Shown here piece after piece: positions 20,529-30,716 of a DNA stretch of 32,387 nucleotides (the first letter of the stretch is position 1; every line of letters begins with the position of its first letter). The notes under the pieces are model-generated. The model was not told the DNA's origin and searched no databases. It saw nothing but the letters and a program-made list of their open reading frames with translations. A program made the position numbers and the translations under genes. The DNA lies in assembly GCA_964058805.1 (NCBI GenBank), contig CAXKVV010000382.1, forward strand, positions 1 to 32,387. The letters run 5' to 3'. The DNA is from Schoenoplectus triqueter (Eukaryota > Streptophyta > Magnoliopsida > Poales > Cyperaceae).

Positions 20529-20690
20529 GAGCGGAAGAGAGAAAAGCAACGGAAAGAGAAAAATAGGGGAAAAGAGAAAAGGGAGAGGGGCCGGATCTCT
20601 CGCCAGCAGGGAGAAAAGAAAAGGAAGGAAAAAAGAAAGTGGAAACGTGGGAGAGAGAGAGAGAGAAAGAGAGGAGTGAGAGAGAGAGTA
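20480..20690 (+). repeat. Purine-rich (GA) tract
   Basis: About 200 bases that are almost purely A and G on the plus strand, ending in (GA)n runs at 20650-20690. On the minus strand, the LTR's own sense, this is the CT-rich leader region. Glu/Lys/Arg-rich or Ser/Leu-rich ORFs in it are compositional. Confidence 0.8.
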
Positions 20691-21139
20691 GAAATAAATG
20701 AGATGGGATGGGAGAATTAATGAGGGAAGAGAAAATGAGCAAGTTAGGGATTTCATATGGTGACTCTGTACGTACGTATGTAACGAGTTATTTTGACGCA
20801 GCGGATCATATTTTCTTATTTTGATTAATTATCTATTGCTCTATTTTGCTTAATCATGAATGTGATGTTAATTGAAACTCGTATTTCTTTGTTAAGTTTG
20901 ATTTTAAGTTTTTAATCAAACTAGACGTTTCATAATTTATTAATTATTTTTATTTTTATTGTTTTTTTTATTTTTATATATGCAAAATTTGATTTAGATA
21001 TACATATTTTATAAATGTTTAATTTGATCTTAAGTTTTATTCTTAAAATTTTAATTTCTTCTTTATCATTTGCTAAATTTTATTATATATATATTTTCTA
21101 TATTTTATGATTTTAGAATTTATGGGGTTTCACAATTAA

Positions 21140-22354
21140 TATCTTATCTGTATTTCGGAGATGGTAGATTTGAAACTCGGATTGAATTAGATCTTTTATA
21201 AATATTTATGAAGTTTATAAGAGATTGAAAAGCTATTCAGAATTCAATTTTTTTTTCATAAGTTTGGAAGTATCCTAAATTAGTAAAAAAAAATTTGGTA
21301 CGTACTATCATTTTTTTAATAAAAAATGAAAGAAAATATTGAAATAATTCTAAAAATGATTGAAATTTCAACAATTCTTGTGATATGTGAGATAAGATTT
21401 AACGTATTAATGGGTCGATTGTTCGGATTCCGGAAAGTCGGAAACCACTAATGAAATAAAATTTTCTGTCATGCACTCATGCTTCATTGCAATACTGGAT
21501 TAAACAGAAAAAATCATCAGATTTGCTCGACTTGTTGAATTTTGTAAAAACCCTCTTTAAGAGGGATATAGATTATTGACAACTTATATAAACCATAAGA
21601 GAGGATTTTTAAAAATTCAAAATAAATACCAAAAAACACTAAAAATAAAAAAATTATATCCCGATATTATTATATGAACAATTTAATGATAATGATAAAT
21701 CAAAATTTTGAACACGAACCTCTAGATATATCGAATTAAATGAAATTTGAAGATCCATCAAAAATTTTGTGATTGACGATATAATTTTATTAACACGAGT
21801 AAGCAAATTATTTCCAATAAATTGTACAAATTTTAAAGTATAGTTTATTTAAATTATATATAGCAAATTTCTATAATATCATTTTTTATAAGAGGTAAAA
21901 TATTTCTCGTTTCAATGATATGAAAATGTTAACATTATAAAAAACAGATTTTAATAATAGTAAAGCTTCGACCCTAAACAACCAAATCAAAAATAAATTC
22001 TACTTGCTTGCTTTTATACTTGAATTCAACATTTTAATGGCGTCATCGAACAATATGAGCCTTTTTACCAAAGTAAGAAGATGATTACATCTCAGCATTC
22101 ACTACTTCATCACTGTTCTTATGTTAAACAAACACTACTAAACCTAATGCTATCAAAACCAAACTAGTACCAAAATCAACTACAAGCAAAACCAACTCCA
22201 TACAACTATCTCATACAAAATTAGAGCCATTACAAATCTCAAGTAATATCTTTTATTTTTGTATCAACTACATACAAATTTTGATTTTGAGAGGCACATA
22301 TAATCGTCACCATAAAGTACAATGTACAACAGAAATTCCTCTAAAACCGAGCCA
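21140..22354. other. AT-rich intergenic, no gene seen
   Basis: AT-rich DNA to the right of the solo LTR. No coding signal, element end or RNA gene was recognised. Confidence 0.5.
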
Positions 22355-22440
22355 CCTATGTTGCACGGGTGCGGGTATCGTATCTGATACGGTGCAGGTG
22401 CAGCGATACGGGATTTTTCAAAAAACTAAGATACGACTAT
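22355..22440 (+). repeat. GTATCG/GATACGG-rich repeat end
   Basis: ctatgttgcacgggtgcggg is followed by several gtatcg, gatacgg and gcgatacggg motifs. A relative in opposite orientation, ending tccatgctacatag, lies at 27665-27778. Short GC-rich motif clusters behind a conserved end resemble the hAT-type elements elsewhere in the window, but no partner end or duplication was found. Confidence 0.45.
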
Positions 22441-22540
22441 ACTAATATATAATAAATTTATATATAAAATAAATATAAAAAATAAAAGCAATGGTATTTA
22501 GAAGGAAATATATATAACTGAAAATGGATGATGACAGAAA

Positions 22541-22620
22541 CAAGAGGTTGGTGCAGTGGTAGCCCATCAAAATGGAAATGCATCGGCTAGAGTTCGAATC
22601 CCACTCCCGCTTAGAATTTT
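22541..22620 (+). mobile_element. tRNA-derived SINE 5' region
   Basis: TGGTGCAGTGGTAGC (22549-22563) is a good RNA polymerase III A box and GTTCGAATCCC (22592-22602) a good B box, about 30 bases apart. Between and after them the sequence does not form a tRNA cloverleaf. Plant tRNA-derived SINEs begin this way. The 3' end of the element was not located. An 86-codon ORF running through it is not supported as a gene. Confidence 0.6.
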
Positions 22621-22639
22621 AAAGATTTTTCTACTGAAT

Positions 22640-23239
22640 TCATGGGATTGTATGTGGAGAAATCGATGCGGCAGCGCATGTGGCTCCTCAAGTATTGTCG
22701 AAACGAGTCAGATACTTGGCGAATCCAACGAATTATTAACCGAATCAGCTAGTCAACACATGCTGAAATGTTCTGATACGTTGACTGAAGTATCAGGTAC
22801 TCATAAGATGAATTAGTGATAAACTTTTCTAAGTTGTGCTATCTCCAAATCAAATAATTTGGTTCTAAAAAGAGAGTACAACTATTAATAATCAATCAAT
22901 AATATGTTATGTAACTGCCTTCTAAATATTAGGGCTTGATAACTAGACATTACAACCACAAATATAGTAATATCAGATTGCTCACACAAAATGAATAAGT
23001 TATGATAAGAGGAAGATAAGGCACAGTCTATGTACCACCTATCAAACTAAAATCTAGTATTTATACTATTATAAACTATCAAATTACAACCAACTTCACC
23101 TATAGGAGTAAATAAAACAATCTCTCTCAAATTAGAAGACATGTGCAATCTAGGAGAGTGTGACGTGTATATTTAGCTAGTATTAGTTGTTTCTATATAC
23201 TATCAAATTATAGATTTTTCTACTTTCATCATCATTTAA
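22640..23239. other. Intergenic, no gene seen
   Basis: Mixed DNA between the SINE and the LINE fragment. The part near 22700-22815 has several gatac/gtatc and acgag motifs, perhaps continuing the SINE or the GTATCG repeat. Around 23025-23115 'atcaaactaaaatctagtatt' and 'atcaaattacaaccaactt' recall each other. No gene is supported. Confidence 0.45.
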
Positions 23240-23945
23240 GTAAAATAGCTAAAATTCATCACATACAAATCTAAAATGTCCATACCATCTATTTCTTTAG
23301 GAAGACGTAATTTTTTCTAAGATATTAAGGCATATTTCCTCCTATGATCAGATGAACCTTGTCAGAAAAATCTGCACCTCATACTGTCTAATCTTTTTTA
23401 ACAAACATTAGTACTTTATAGAGTGAGATCATATATAAAGGAACAATTGATAATACCGAATTAAGGAGTGTATGTCCCCCCTCCCTCCAAAAGAGAAGAG
23501 AGAGTGTGACCAATTAGATAATTTGTCAGCCACCTTATTAACTAAAACATCCCAACCACTTAATTTTCTATCATGTAAAGACACTACAAATACTTAATAA
23601 GGAAAGAGGAGACATTACATCCAATGTGAGCAGCCAAACAATGTATCTCTTGTGGGAGAAAATTCATAGGAATCATTTTAGTCTTACCATAATTGATCTT
23701 AATGTCTGATAGAGCTTCAAAAACCATAAAGGCCCACTTAACTGCCTCAAATTCTCTCCTCTGCTTTTAGAAAGAAAATATTATCATCATCATATAGAAA
23801 ATGAAAATTTTATAAGCCAGTATCTAAAGTAGGATCCAAACCCTGAATCAAGTATAAGAGTTGGCCTCTAAACAAAATTTAACATAATGCATTAGTGATT
23901 AGGTAAAAAAAAGGGACGGGGTCTCCCTGCTGGAGCCCTCTTTTA
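23240..23945 (-). pseudogene. LINE (non-LTR) reverse-transcriptase fragment, decayed
   Basis: Conceptual translation of the minus strand, with several frameshifts and stops, gives in order the landmarks of plant L1-type reverse transcriptase. They are RGLQQGDP (about 23943-23920; family RGLRQGDPLSP), YDDDNIFF (about 23798-23775; the YADD catalytic motif, with Ala replaced by Asp), INYGKTKM (about 23697-23674; LKINxxKS), and GCNVSSFPL. WDVLVNKVADKLSNW (about 23560-23515; WxxVxxKVxxKLxxW) and KLRLPKEIDGMDILDLYV (about 23315-23260; CLPKxxGGLGI) follow. Upstream endonuclease and ORF1 parts are absent. The element is dead: stop codons interrupt it (for example after TNALC), and reading frames shift between blocks. 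Confidence 0.85.
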
Positions 23946-25737
23946 TAAGTAAAATAATATAGATTTTTTTAGTAAATAAATAAATAAATAAATAAAAATG
24001 GTAATATTTGCTCGAAAATTAGTCTGTATTGCCTGGACCGAGTTTCTATAGTTTCAATACTAGTATATATGGGGCTGGATCTCCATAGCTTGAATTTGAT
24101 TATCTAGCAAGTCTTGCTCCATAAAAGACATCATATTCTAGTATTAAAATTCATAAATAGAGGAAAGAAAGAGAGATTCAAGTTTTGAAAGGACTCGTAA
24201 GCTACAAATAAGGTTTACAAGTAAGTAAAATTTTGTGCAAGATAAACGATTAACCTCTCAAGCCAAAAAAAGGATCAATAAAGGATTTGCACAAGCTTCA
24301 TCAGGTGATCTCAAGATTCGCAAGGATGAATAGTAAGTTTTTGCTTCCACTTTTATTTCTTGCACAAAGTTTTATTTGTAATTGTTTGTAATTTAGGATT
24401 TTGTGTTTTTTTTACTCTACCTAAATTGAAATTACACCAACATATCTGAAGATATGTTTTTGTGCCTGTTCCTTTTACACAACACACCCACATGACACCT
24501 TCAAATGCTTGGAGCCAAAATTACTGAAATTTATTAGAGATAAGTGAAGACTGTTACTTTTACAAGAATACAAAGAATTGTGCAGAGTAATAGCGTGCAA
24601 TAGAAATCAGATTTAATAGAACTGGTAAAGGAAAGTTGCTAAAAGTCACAACAGACTGGGTCCTTGCCCCTGTTCGGCAATGGAGGATTAATCCTCCTAA
24701 GACTTCCGTAGAGCTTCTTAGTGCCTTAAGTTTGCGGAACGTGTATTATTTAGACAGGCTTAATATCTCCTCCTTTGTCCTCTTTTTGCCCATTTTATTC
24801 ATCCTGTCTGTAACACTTCTAATGTCGATTAGAGGTGTTGGGTTGCAATTCAATCAGAGTTGAGAGTTTAATTGAGGGAATTCATCAGCAATTTCAGAAT
24901 GAAAGCTAATTCGGACCGATAAAATTGACTCAGGTGGAAATCATAATTTTTACCATTCCTTTCATAATTCATTCGGTTACAATCTTAGCCTTTATATAGG
25001 CGATACTTAAGCAAAAAGAAAATACAAGATCGATTGACAGATTAATTCAATTGAATCACAGAGTGACACGTCAGCGTTTTCTGTTGAGTTCGGTATCCAG
25101 CTTTTGCGATAAGTCGCTGCCCGTAATTGAAATAATCGACTATTTCGTTAATGTTTTCATCTGCCCGAGCTGCTTATTTCTCCTACCCTTCGATAATCGC
25201 TGCCCTTCTCCTTGCCTTGAGTTATTTACATCCTCAATTATCACTATTGGCGATAAGCTCAATAATCATTCCTCTGACACTGTCCAAGACTTCAAGCCAG
25301 TTATTTTGCCCAACTAAAGCCTCCTTAGACTTAGCGAACGAAAGCTCCTTAGAGAAGCATAAAAGTTAAGTCTCTACCACCGCCGAACATCCTGGATTGG
25401 AATATAATTAAATTGAAAAAGATAAGGGGAAGAAACAACATCTAATTAAAATTTCTGTTACAGCAAAATGGCCAGGCTTGGGTAGTGGCTAGACTTGTAT
25501 TTGCTTCAAACTAAAAAGCACAACATAGACAGGCAGAATTTGTGATTTTTTTTCTTGGCAATTTTGTGTTTTCTTTGTAATTTTGTATTTATGTGGATTG
25601 CAGCATCATGAAATGCAAAAGAAATTCAGTTGCAAGCTCTTAATCCATTTCTCTCTTGCCCCCAAGTCATATCAGCCGATTTGGAAATAAGAATTCGATT
25701 GGCGTGAGAGGCCTGAAATTGTCCGCTTTTATTATTA
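23946..25737. other. Gene-less stretch with a retroelement-like promoter signal
   Basis: No gene with a recognisable product was found. A (TAAA)n run lies near 23972-23998. A near-perfect hairpin, AACACTTCTAAT-gtcg-ATTAGAGGTGTT, stands at 24812-24839. On the minus strand TATATAAAGG (24998-24989) is followed by TTGTAACCGAATGAATT, phrasing like the TATA box and downstream part of a copia LTR. LTR ends could not be placed. Plus-strand ORFs at 24636-24863 and 25051-25317 have no identifiable domain. Confidence 0.4.
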
Positions 25738-26280
25738 CTAGTAATATATCGCGATGCTGCGGACTTTTTTATTTAAATATGAAAATATTATAGATAAAAA
25801 AAATTCACATTGATCTAATATTAAATTATAAATTCACCAAATTATAGAAAAAATCTGTAATAAAAATCAGATTTAATCTTGAATGAAATTTTCTGCATAA
25901 TATGAGTTAATGATTTATTGTGTATATGATAAGAAAAGTGAATTATTTTAGCTTGTATTATCACCATTAATTTCTTATCAAACATGTACAAGTTTGTTAA
26001 TCATAGCGCATATCTTAAACTTTAAATCAAATTTTATATCATAACATAAATAGAAATATATTGAGTATTCTAATTTATAAATCATGTGCATAAATGGAAA
26101 TAATAATATAGATGGGTAATAAATGAATAGAAAGAGGGGATCAATGGATGCGATTACATACGTTCGATCAATTAAAAATAGATATTATCCATCTAATTGA
26201 GAGATAAAATGGATATAATAAAAAAATGCCATGATAAAAATGGACCTCTAATTCTTAACAGCTTTATATAATAGTATAGA
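25738..26280 (-). mobile_element. Non-autonomous Helitron, copy 3
   Basis: On the minus strand it begins TCTATACTATTATATAAAGC at 26280, with A before it, and ends ATATATTACTAG at 25738, with T after it: the AT insertion dinucleotide and CTRR end of a Helitron. It is 543 bp, longer than copies 1 and 2 because of about 75 extra bases near 26000-26090. It is the most diverged of the three but keeps ACATACGTTCGATCAA and the terminal blocks. Confidence 0.8.
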
Positions 26281-27664
26281 TTATTATTATTTTGCTCATT
26301 GTTTATACAGCTGAGAACTACAAATGGCATCCAACCAAACTCATGCTGTCATGAACTTTCCCAAGTCTTCTGGAGTCATTTTGTCAAATTCTTATCAAGA
26401 TCTTTAAAATATATCCAAGCTACATCATGAAGCAATCCTGTAAGGAGAAGACAAATTAGCAAATTATTATAGAATTGACTTTGGAAGTGATTACTTATGA
26501 CTTGGCAATAATTGTCTTCTAAATAGGATAACTTTTAAAAAGAAAATTCGTCACAGCTCCTGAGATGTGGTATACTAATATCAATTGAATATTTTTTTTA
26601 AATGGGAAAATTTGTTTATTGCCACTTTGAAGTTTTGAAATTAAAAAAATGCCACTTCAAAATTTATATTTAGCTTAATGCCACTATAAACTCAAATTAA
26701 TTAGTTTTTTTTCCATTAAAACTATATAAATATATAATTTTAATATTAAAAATATAATAATTTAGTTAGTCACCAAAATATCCCTCCCTCATCAATCATC
26801 ACTAATTAACAACGAATGCAGCTATTTCTTCTTCTCTGATCTGCCTCTTCTCTCATCTCCCATCAAATCTTAATTCCAACGGACCTTCATGCAAGCCCTC
26901 CATCTGATTTCTCTGAATGAAGAGGAGAAATGATAGATTTTATTAAAACTAATGATATTATCTTCTACACTTTCTTCTTCAATTAAACGGGGCAATTTGA
27001 CTAGTCTTTTTGCACACAGAACAAAGCAACAGAGTGATGAGTCCCACCTCAGCAGAAACAAAAAAAAAAGGAGGAAGAAGTTTCCCCTCCTATATGAACT
27101 GATGCACTCATCTTTTCCGTTTCTTCATTAATTAGGTACATGATGTCATTCCTTGTTGCACTAGGAGTTATGTTTCATGTCTTCTCGGATGTAAGTTACT
27201 AGAATTAAATTAAATTTATTATTTTCTTATCAATTACTTTAATGACTAGTTAATTTAATTAACATGCTGGACTTTCTTCTCTTCTTTGTCCTTGAAGCAA
27301 TGTTCTACTTGTATCTTACAAAAGAGAGTGTGAGGAGGTACCAGTTGCTAATTAACCGTTGGTTGAGATTATATTGGTTTTCAAACCCAGCACGAGCCAT
27401 AACTCTCAAAGAATGGAATTGGGCACTATGAAAACTCAATGACGTCCGGCAAAAGAGGTTCAAAATTAAAGTTTTTGTGAACTGCATTTGGGTTCAGGGG
27501 ATTAATGCTGGCAGCTTCTGTCAGTTCCTCAGAGAAAAAGTATTTGGGTTCAGGGATATTCATGGAAATATGAAAGTACTATTTTCCTGTAAGTAAAATG
27601 ATAGACAGTGACTTCAAGCGAAACAAGTTCCTTCCATAAAATAGAAGCATAAATATTATTATAT
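26281..27664. other. Intergenic, no gene seen
   Basis: The part 26610-26710 repeats a 'ttgccacttt / atgccacttca / atgccactata' phrase three times at about 35-base intervals, probably from an old element. A 63-codon and a 60-codon minus-strand ORF have no recognised domain. The phrase 'atttgggttcaggg' occurs twice near 27487 and 27541. Confidence 0.45.
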
Positions 27665-27778
27665 AACTGTATTTTCTCGAGCGTGTCTCCCGCAGTATCG
27701 TGTTCCAAATTTTAGAAAATCTCGTATCGTGCAATGTCGTGTCGTATCGTGTTGGATAACCGTATTTGTCTCCATGCT
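27665..27778 (-). repeat. GTATCG-rich repeat end, opposite orientation
   Basis: On the minus strand this reads ctatgtagcatggagacaaa followed by acacgatacgacacgac and further cgatac motifs, matching the layout of 22355-22440. It contains eight or so copies of GTATCG/GTGTCG-type hexamers. Confidence 0.45.
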
Positions 27779-28095
27779 ACATAGTTCGTGCCTGTGGTGT
27801 ACTTGCAATGGAATTTATTTTTATTGGAGAAAAGCAATGGAATTTGTTACCTACGTGCTTTAATTCAAAAGGGAAAAATAAAATAAAACAAAGAACTTTT
27901 TTTGTGCAATAAAACACTCCCGGTGAGTACTGGGCTTCTTTCGAGGCGTATGTGCTTCTTACAGGATCCCTATTTTGGGCCGTGCTTCATTTAAATAGGT
28001 TAGTGTTTAAATTTTTTATTGCTTTGATCTTAACTAGAAATAGCACATACTATCACAATCACAACAAAAAGTTTTGCTAATGCTTTTTTAAAAAA
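27779..28095. other. Intergenic, no gene seen
   Basis: Mixed DNA, with 'gcaatggaattt' repeated near 27806 and 27835. Nothing coding is supported. Confidence 0.45.
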
Positions 28096-28425
28096 CACTA
28101 CTGAAAAGAAAAGTGACAATTTTGAAATATTAAGAACTATTTTATAATGATTCTAAATAAAAAAATTGTTAAAATGGAGATCAAATGCGTTAAAAATCTG
28201 GTAGCACCTTTAACGGTTCTTTTTGGAAACGGTTGTTAAAAGGTACCTTTTACAAAAAAAAGTTTAAATCATTGCTAAACATCTTTAACAATGATTTTTT
28301 TTCAAGAACCATTGTCAAATGATGATTTTAACAATGACTTTCAGTTAAAATTTTCTATTAAATGATATCTTCTTTTAAAATCGTTGCTAAAAGTTATTTT
28401 TTTTAATTTTGTCACTGACTGAAAA
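28096..28425 (+). mobile_element. CACTA (En/Spm-like) element end
   Basis: CACTACTGAAAAGAAAAGTG at 28096 has the CACTA terminus typical of the CMC superfamily. It is followed by subterminal short repeats in both orientations (aacggttcttttt, aaatcattgctaaa, aacaatgattttt, ttgctaaaagtt), also typical. No matching right end (TAGTG) was found; the segment may be truncated, with a related phrase gtcactgactgaaaag near 28412. Confidence 0.5.
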
Positions 28426-28972
28426 GAATCCATTAATAACATCTCACTTTATAATCCCACTGATCGCAATTGTCGTCAATTTCATTTTGAATTGCTCCAC
28501 AAATCCTCAATCCACATCTTTTATTCTATAACAATCCTAATGTTTTTTTCTCTCCTTGAGATAAAAAAAAGATATGAGAGCAAGAGAAAGAGAAAGAGGA
28601 AAAACAGAGAAGAGATCTGAAACCATAACTGAAGTATGATCATCTCAATTTTAAACGGTCATAATTTTTGAAAAAAAAACTCTAATTCACGATAAGATCT
28701 ATATGTTTCATTGCTATAACCACGACGATAAGCTTTCGAGCCCAAAAATGCTGTCTTGAACCTTAAAACCTCATTTGATTTTTTTTTCTTTTTCCCTTGA
28801 AAATTATATATATATATATTCATATTATTGTATGATAAGATATATATTTAATAAATCTGATTTTTATCATTTTTTTGTTATAATTTTTCTTAGAAATTAT
28901 ATATTTTTCATAATATTGAATGAATAACATATATTCATATGATAAATATTTTTATTTTTAAGATATAAAATT
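28426..28972. other. AT-rich intergenic, no gene seen
   Basis: AT-rich DNA with an AG-rich patch (28570-28615) and TA repeats near 28805. No gene is supported. Confidence 0.5.
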
Positions 28973-29353
28973 CGGTTATGGTGCTTTACAAATTATATAA
29001 ACATTGTGTGTTTTTACACTATATTATTAATTTCAAGTCATAAATAACTGATCCTAACTGTTTATTCTAATTTTCATATCAAAATTTATTAGAAAACAAA
29101 TTTTATATATTTTATAATTTTTTACTATTTTTTCAGCTGAGAGAAAATGATTTGATATGAGAATTTTGGTTCATTCAAAAATAACAGTTCATCCTATCCA
29201 AAAAAATATTAAACAAATTCTAAAAATATACAAAATTTTAATTTGTTAATATTTTTTGATATGAAGATTAGGACAGTTCAGAATGATCATTTCTGACTCA
29301 AAATTAATAATTAATCGCAAAACGCTCATGTACTTTATAAAATACCATATCCT
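28973..29353. mobile_element. AT-rich foldback element, family B, copy 1
   Basis: The left arm (ggttatggtgctttac, then caagtcataaataactgatc) and the complement of the right arm (ggatatggtattttat, then gagtcagaaatgatcattct) pair over about 150 bases each. Sister copies lie at 30717-31085 and 31967-32372. Confidence 0.6.
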
Positions 29354-29373
29354 AATTAAGCGCAAAGTATATA

Positions 29374-29589
29374 TGTTAGAGTATAGGAATAGAATTGTAA
29401 AGGTTAGTTGGAGATATTATGTGATGTATGATGCGGGAGATGTTTAGTAATTGAAATTAGTTAGTTAGACTAAGTGATTAGTTTGTTAGATCATTAGCCT
29501 ATAAATAAAGGTTTAGACATTGTAATCAATTCACTCAAGATAATCAAATATTCTTCTCTCACTCTCTCATTCTATCATGGTATCAGAGC
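29374..29589 (+). mobile_element. Short copia-like LTR with primer-binding site
   Basis: TGTTAGAGTATAGG (29374) to TCATTCTATCA (29577) gives a 204-bp LTR bounded by TG and CA. It contains CCTATAAATAAAGG as TATA box and a CT-rich stretch before its end. It is followed directly by TGGTATCAGAGC (29578-29589), the primer-binding site complementary to initiator tRNA-Met used by most plant copia elements and TRIMs. No gag-pol and no second LTR were found within the window, so the element is truncated, or a TRIM that has lost its 3' half. Confidence 0.8.
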
Positions 29590-30009
29590 AGGAATACTGT
29601 TGGAATTAGGCTCACGCCTATTTCAGACAATATGCACCTTATCCAACCCCTAATCCAGAAATTATACTATTTTTCTTAACTATTCCAATATAAACCCCTT
29701 TTATTTTTAGTCTATTCTTAGTAGAAACTCTTTATTTCTACTCTATTCTAGTTTATTCCTCAATATAGTATCCTAAATGTGAAATTGTTCCTCTTTAGTC
29801 TTGGCCTTCGAGCAAGGATTTTTAATTGGACTATTATCGATGCAGATCAGGCCAGGCTGAGACATCATTCAGGGATCACCCTGTATATAGAAACAATTAT
29901 CATAAAATTATCCCCGATTAAAATTTCAACGTATGTTTTCAGAATTGTATATTAATCAGTAGCAAATATGTTCAAGCGGCAATGTTTCAAAATTTAAAAC
30001 ACGAAGATT
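29590..30009. other. Region after the primer-binding site, no coding seen
   Basis: The sequence after the primer-binding site may be a retroelement remainder. It has a local repeat of 'tattctta/ctctattcta/agtttattcc' phrases near 29710-29760. No gag or pol similarity was recognised. Confidence 0.4.
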
Positions 30010-30143
30010 AAAGTATATTTTTTTGAGAAAAAGATGAGATTCTAGTTCATAAATTTTATTTTATATCTATAAAAATTTGAACTCATAATCTCTTTAAAGT
30101 TATTCTAATTAGCTTATTATTTGAGCTACTGAGCCATTTGCAA
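30010..30143 (-). mobile_element. tRNA-derived SINE
   Basis: The minus strand reads gcaaaTGGCTCAGTAGCTCA, a good A box, and then GAGTTCAAATTT, a degenerate B box. After these come the same AT-rich body and 3' CT-rich tail as in 13525-13608. The family is tRNA-derived; the copy looks old. Confidence 0.55.
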
Positions 30144-30716
30144 AATTAAAGTATTTGAATCTCAACATCTGAAGGCATGTATGTTATTTCGACATAATTT
30201 TACACTTGTTTCAAAATTAAGCATATGTCATTCCAAATGTTTAGATTTGAATGAAAATACGAAAGTCCAATGTAGACTTGTAGTGTGATTGCCAAACGAC
30301 AAATATGACAGAGGAGATATAAAAATAAGTACCTATATGAGAGGGAAAAAGTCAACATGATGATAACAGATAACTTATTAATTGAAGAAACTTGTTCGTT
30401 TACACCACAACAACTCCGAAATAAAATAAATCAATGTATAAAAAAAATAAAGAACTAATCCTACTGCCAATTCATTGCCCAACTAATCAGAATACCACTC
30501 ATTTCTTTGTAGCCTGCCCCGCGTGTAGAGGCACCCAATTAATAGTGCGATTCGTGTGATCTTTCATGAAGAAAAAGAATGTTGAACTGAATTAATTGTA
30601 CATCTATTTTTGCTTCGGAATGGGACAACTAATAGATCTAATGATCATCAAAGCAACAAAATCAAAGATTCCAAAACATAGCCGGAGTTTCGGAATATAT
30701 ATACGGAGAGGAAGTC
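30144..30716. other. Intergenic, no gene seen
   Basis: AT-rich DNA without supported features. Confidence 0.5.

Larger units (their letters stand above)
16421..21134 (-). mobile_element. 4.7-kb solo LTR of a probable Ty3/gypsy-type retrotransposon
   Basis: Read on the minus strand the segment starts TGTGAAACCCC (21134) and ends GGGGTGTGACA (16421): the TG...CA ends of an LTR within an 11-bp imperfect inverted repeat. It is flanked by a perfect 5-bp duplication, ATTAA, at 16416-16420 and 21135-21139. There is no gag, protease, reverse transcriptase or integrase, no primer-binding site and no second copy of the ends inside, so recombination between two LTRs of a former element is the simplest explanation. 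The minus strand has a long CT-rich tract (20690-20540) of the leader type found in long plant gypsy LTRs, and near the 3' end a palindrome GAGTGATAAATCACTC (16829-16844). Large LTRs are known from Tekay/Del- and Ogre-like lineages; the lineage here is inferred, not shown. ORFs inside it lack recognisable domains. Confidence 0.75.

Noticed and set aside
20374..20756. Ser/Leu/Phe-rich minus-strand ORFs of 100-122 codons
   Set aside because: They are translations of the CT-rich LTR leader.
16421..21134. A complete LTR retrotransposon or LARD
   Set aside because: The terminal sequences are not repeated inside as a second LTR and no primer-binding site or polypurine tract was found, so a solo LTR is simpler.
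22549..22602. A genuine tRNA gene
   Set aside because: A and B boxes are present but no acceptor stem or anticodon arm can be formed, so a SINE is more likely.
24636..25369. Plus-strand ORFs of 75, 88 and 72 codons as a split gene
   Set aside because: No domain was recognised, overlapping frames give equal lengths, and the region has retroelement-like signals on the other strand.
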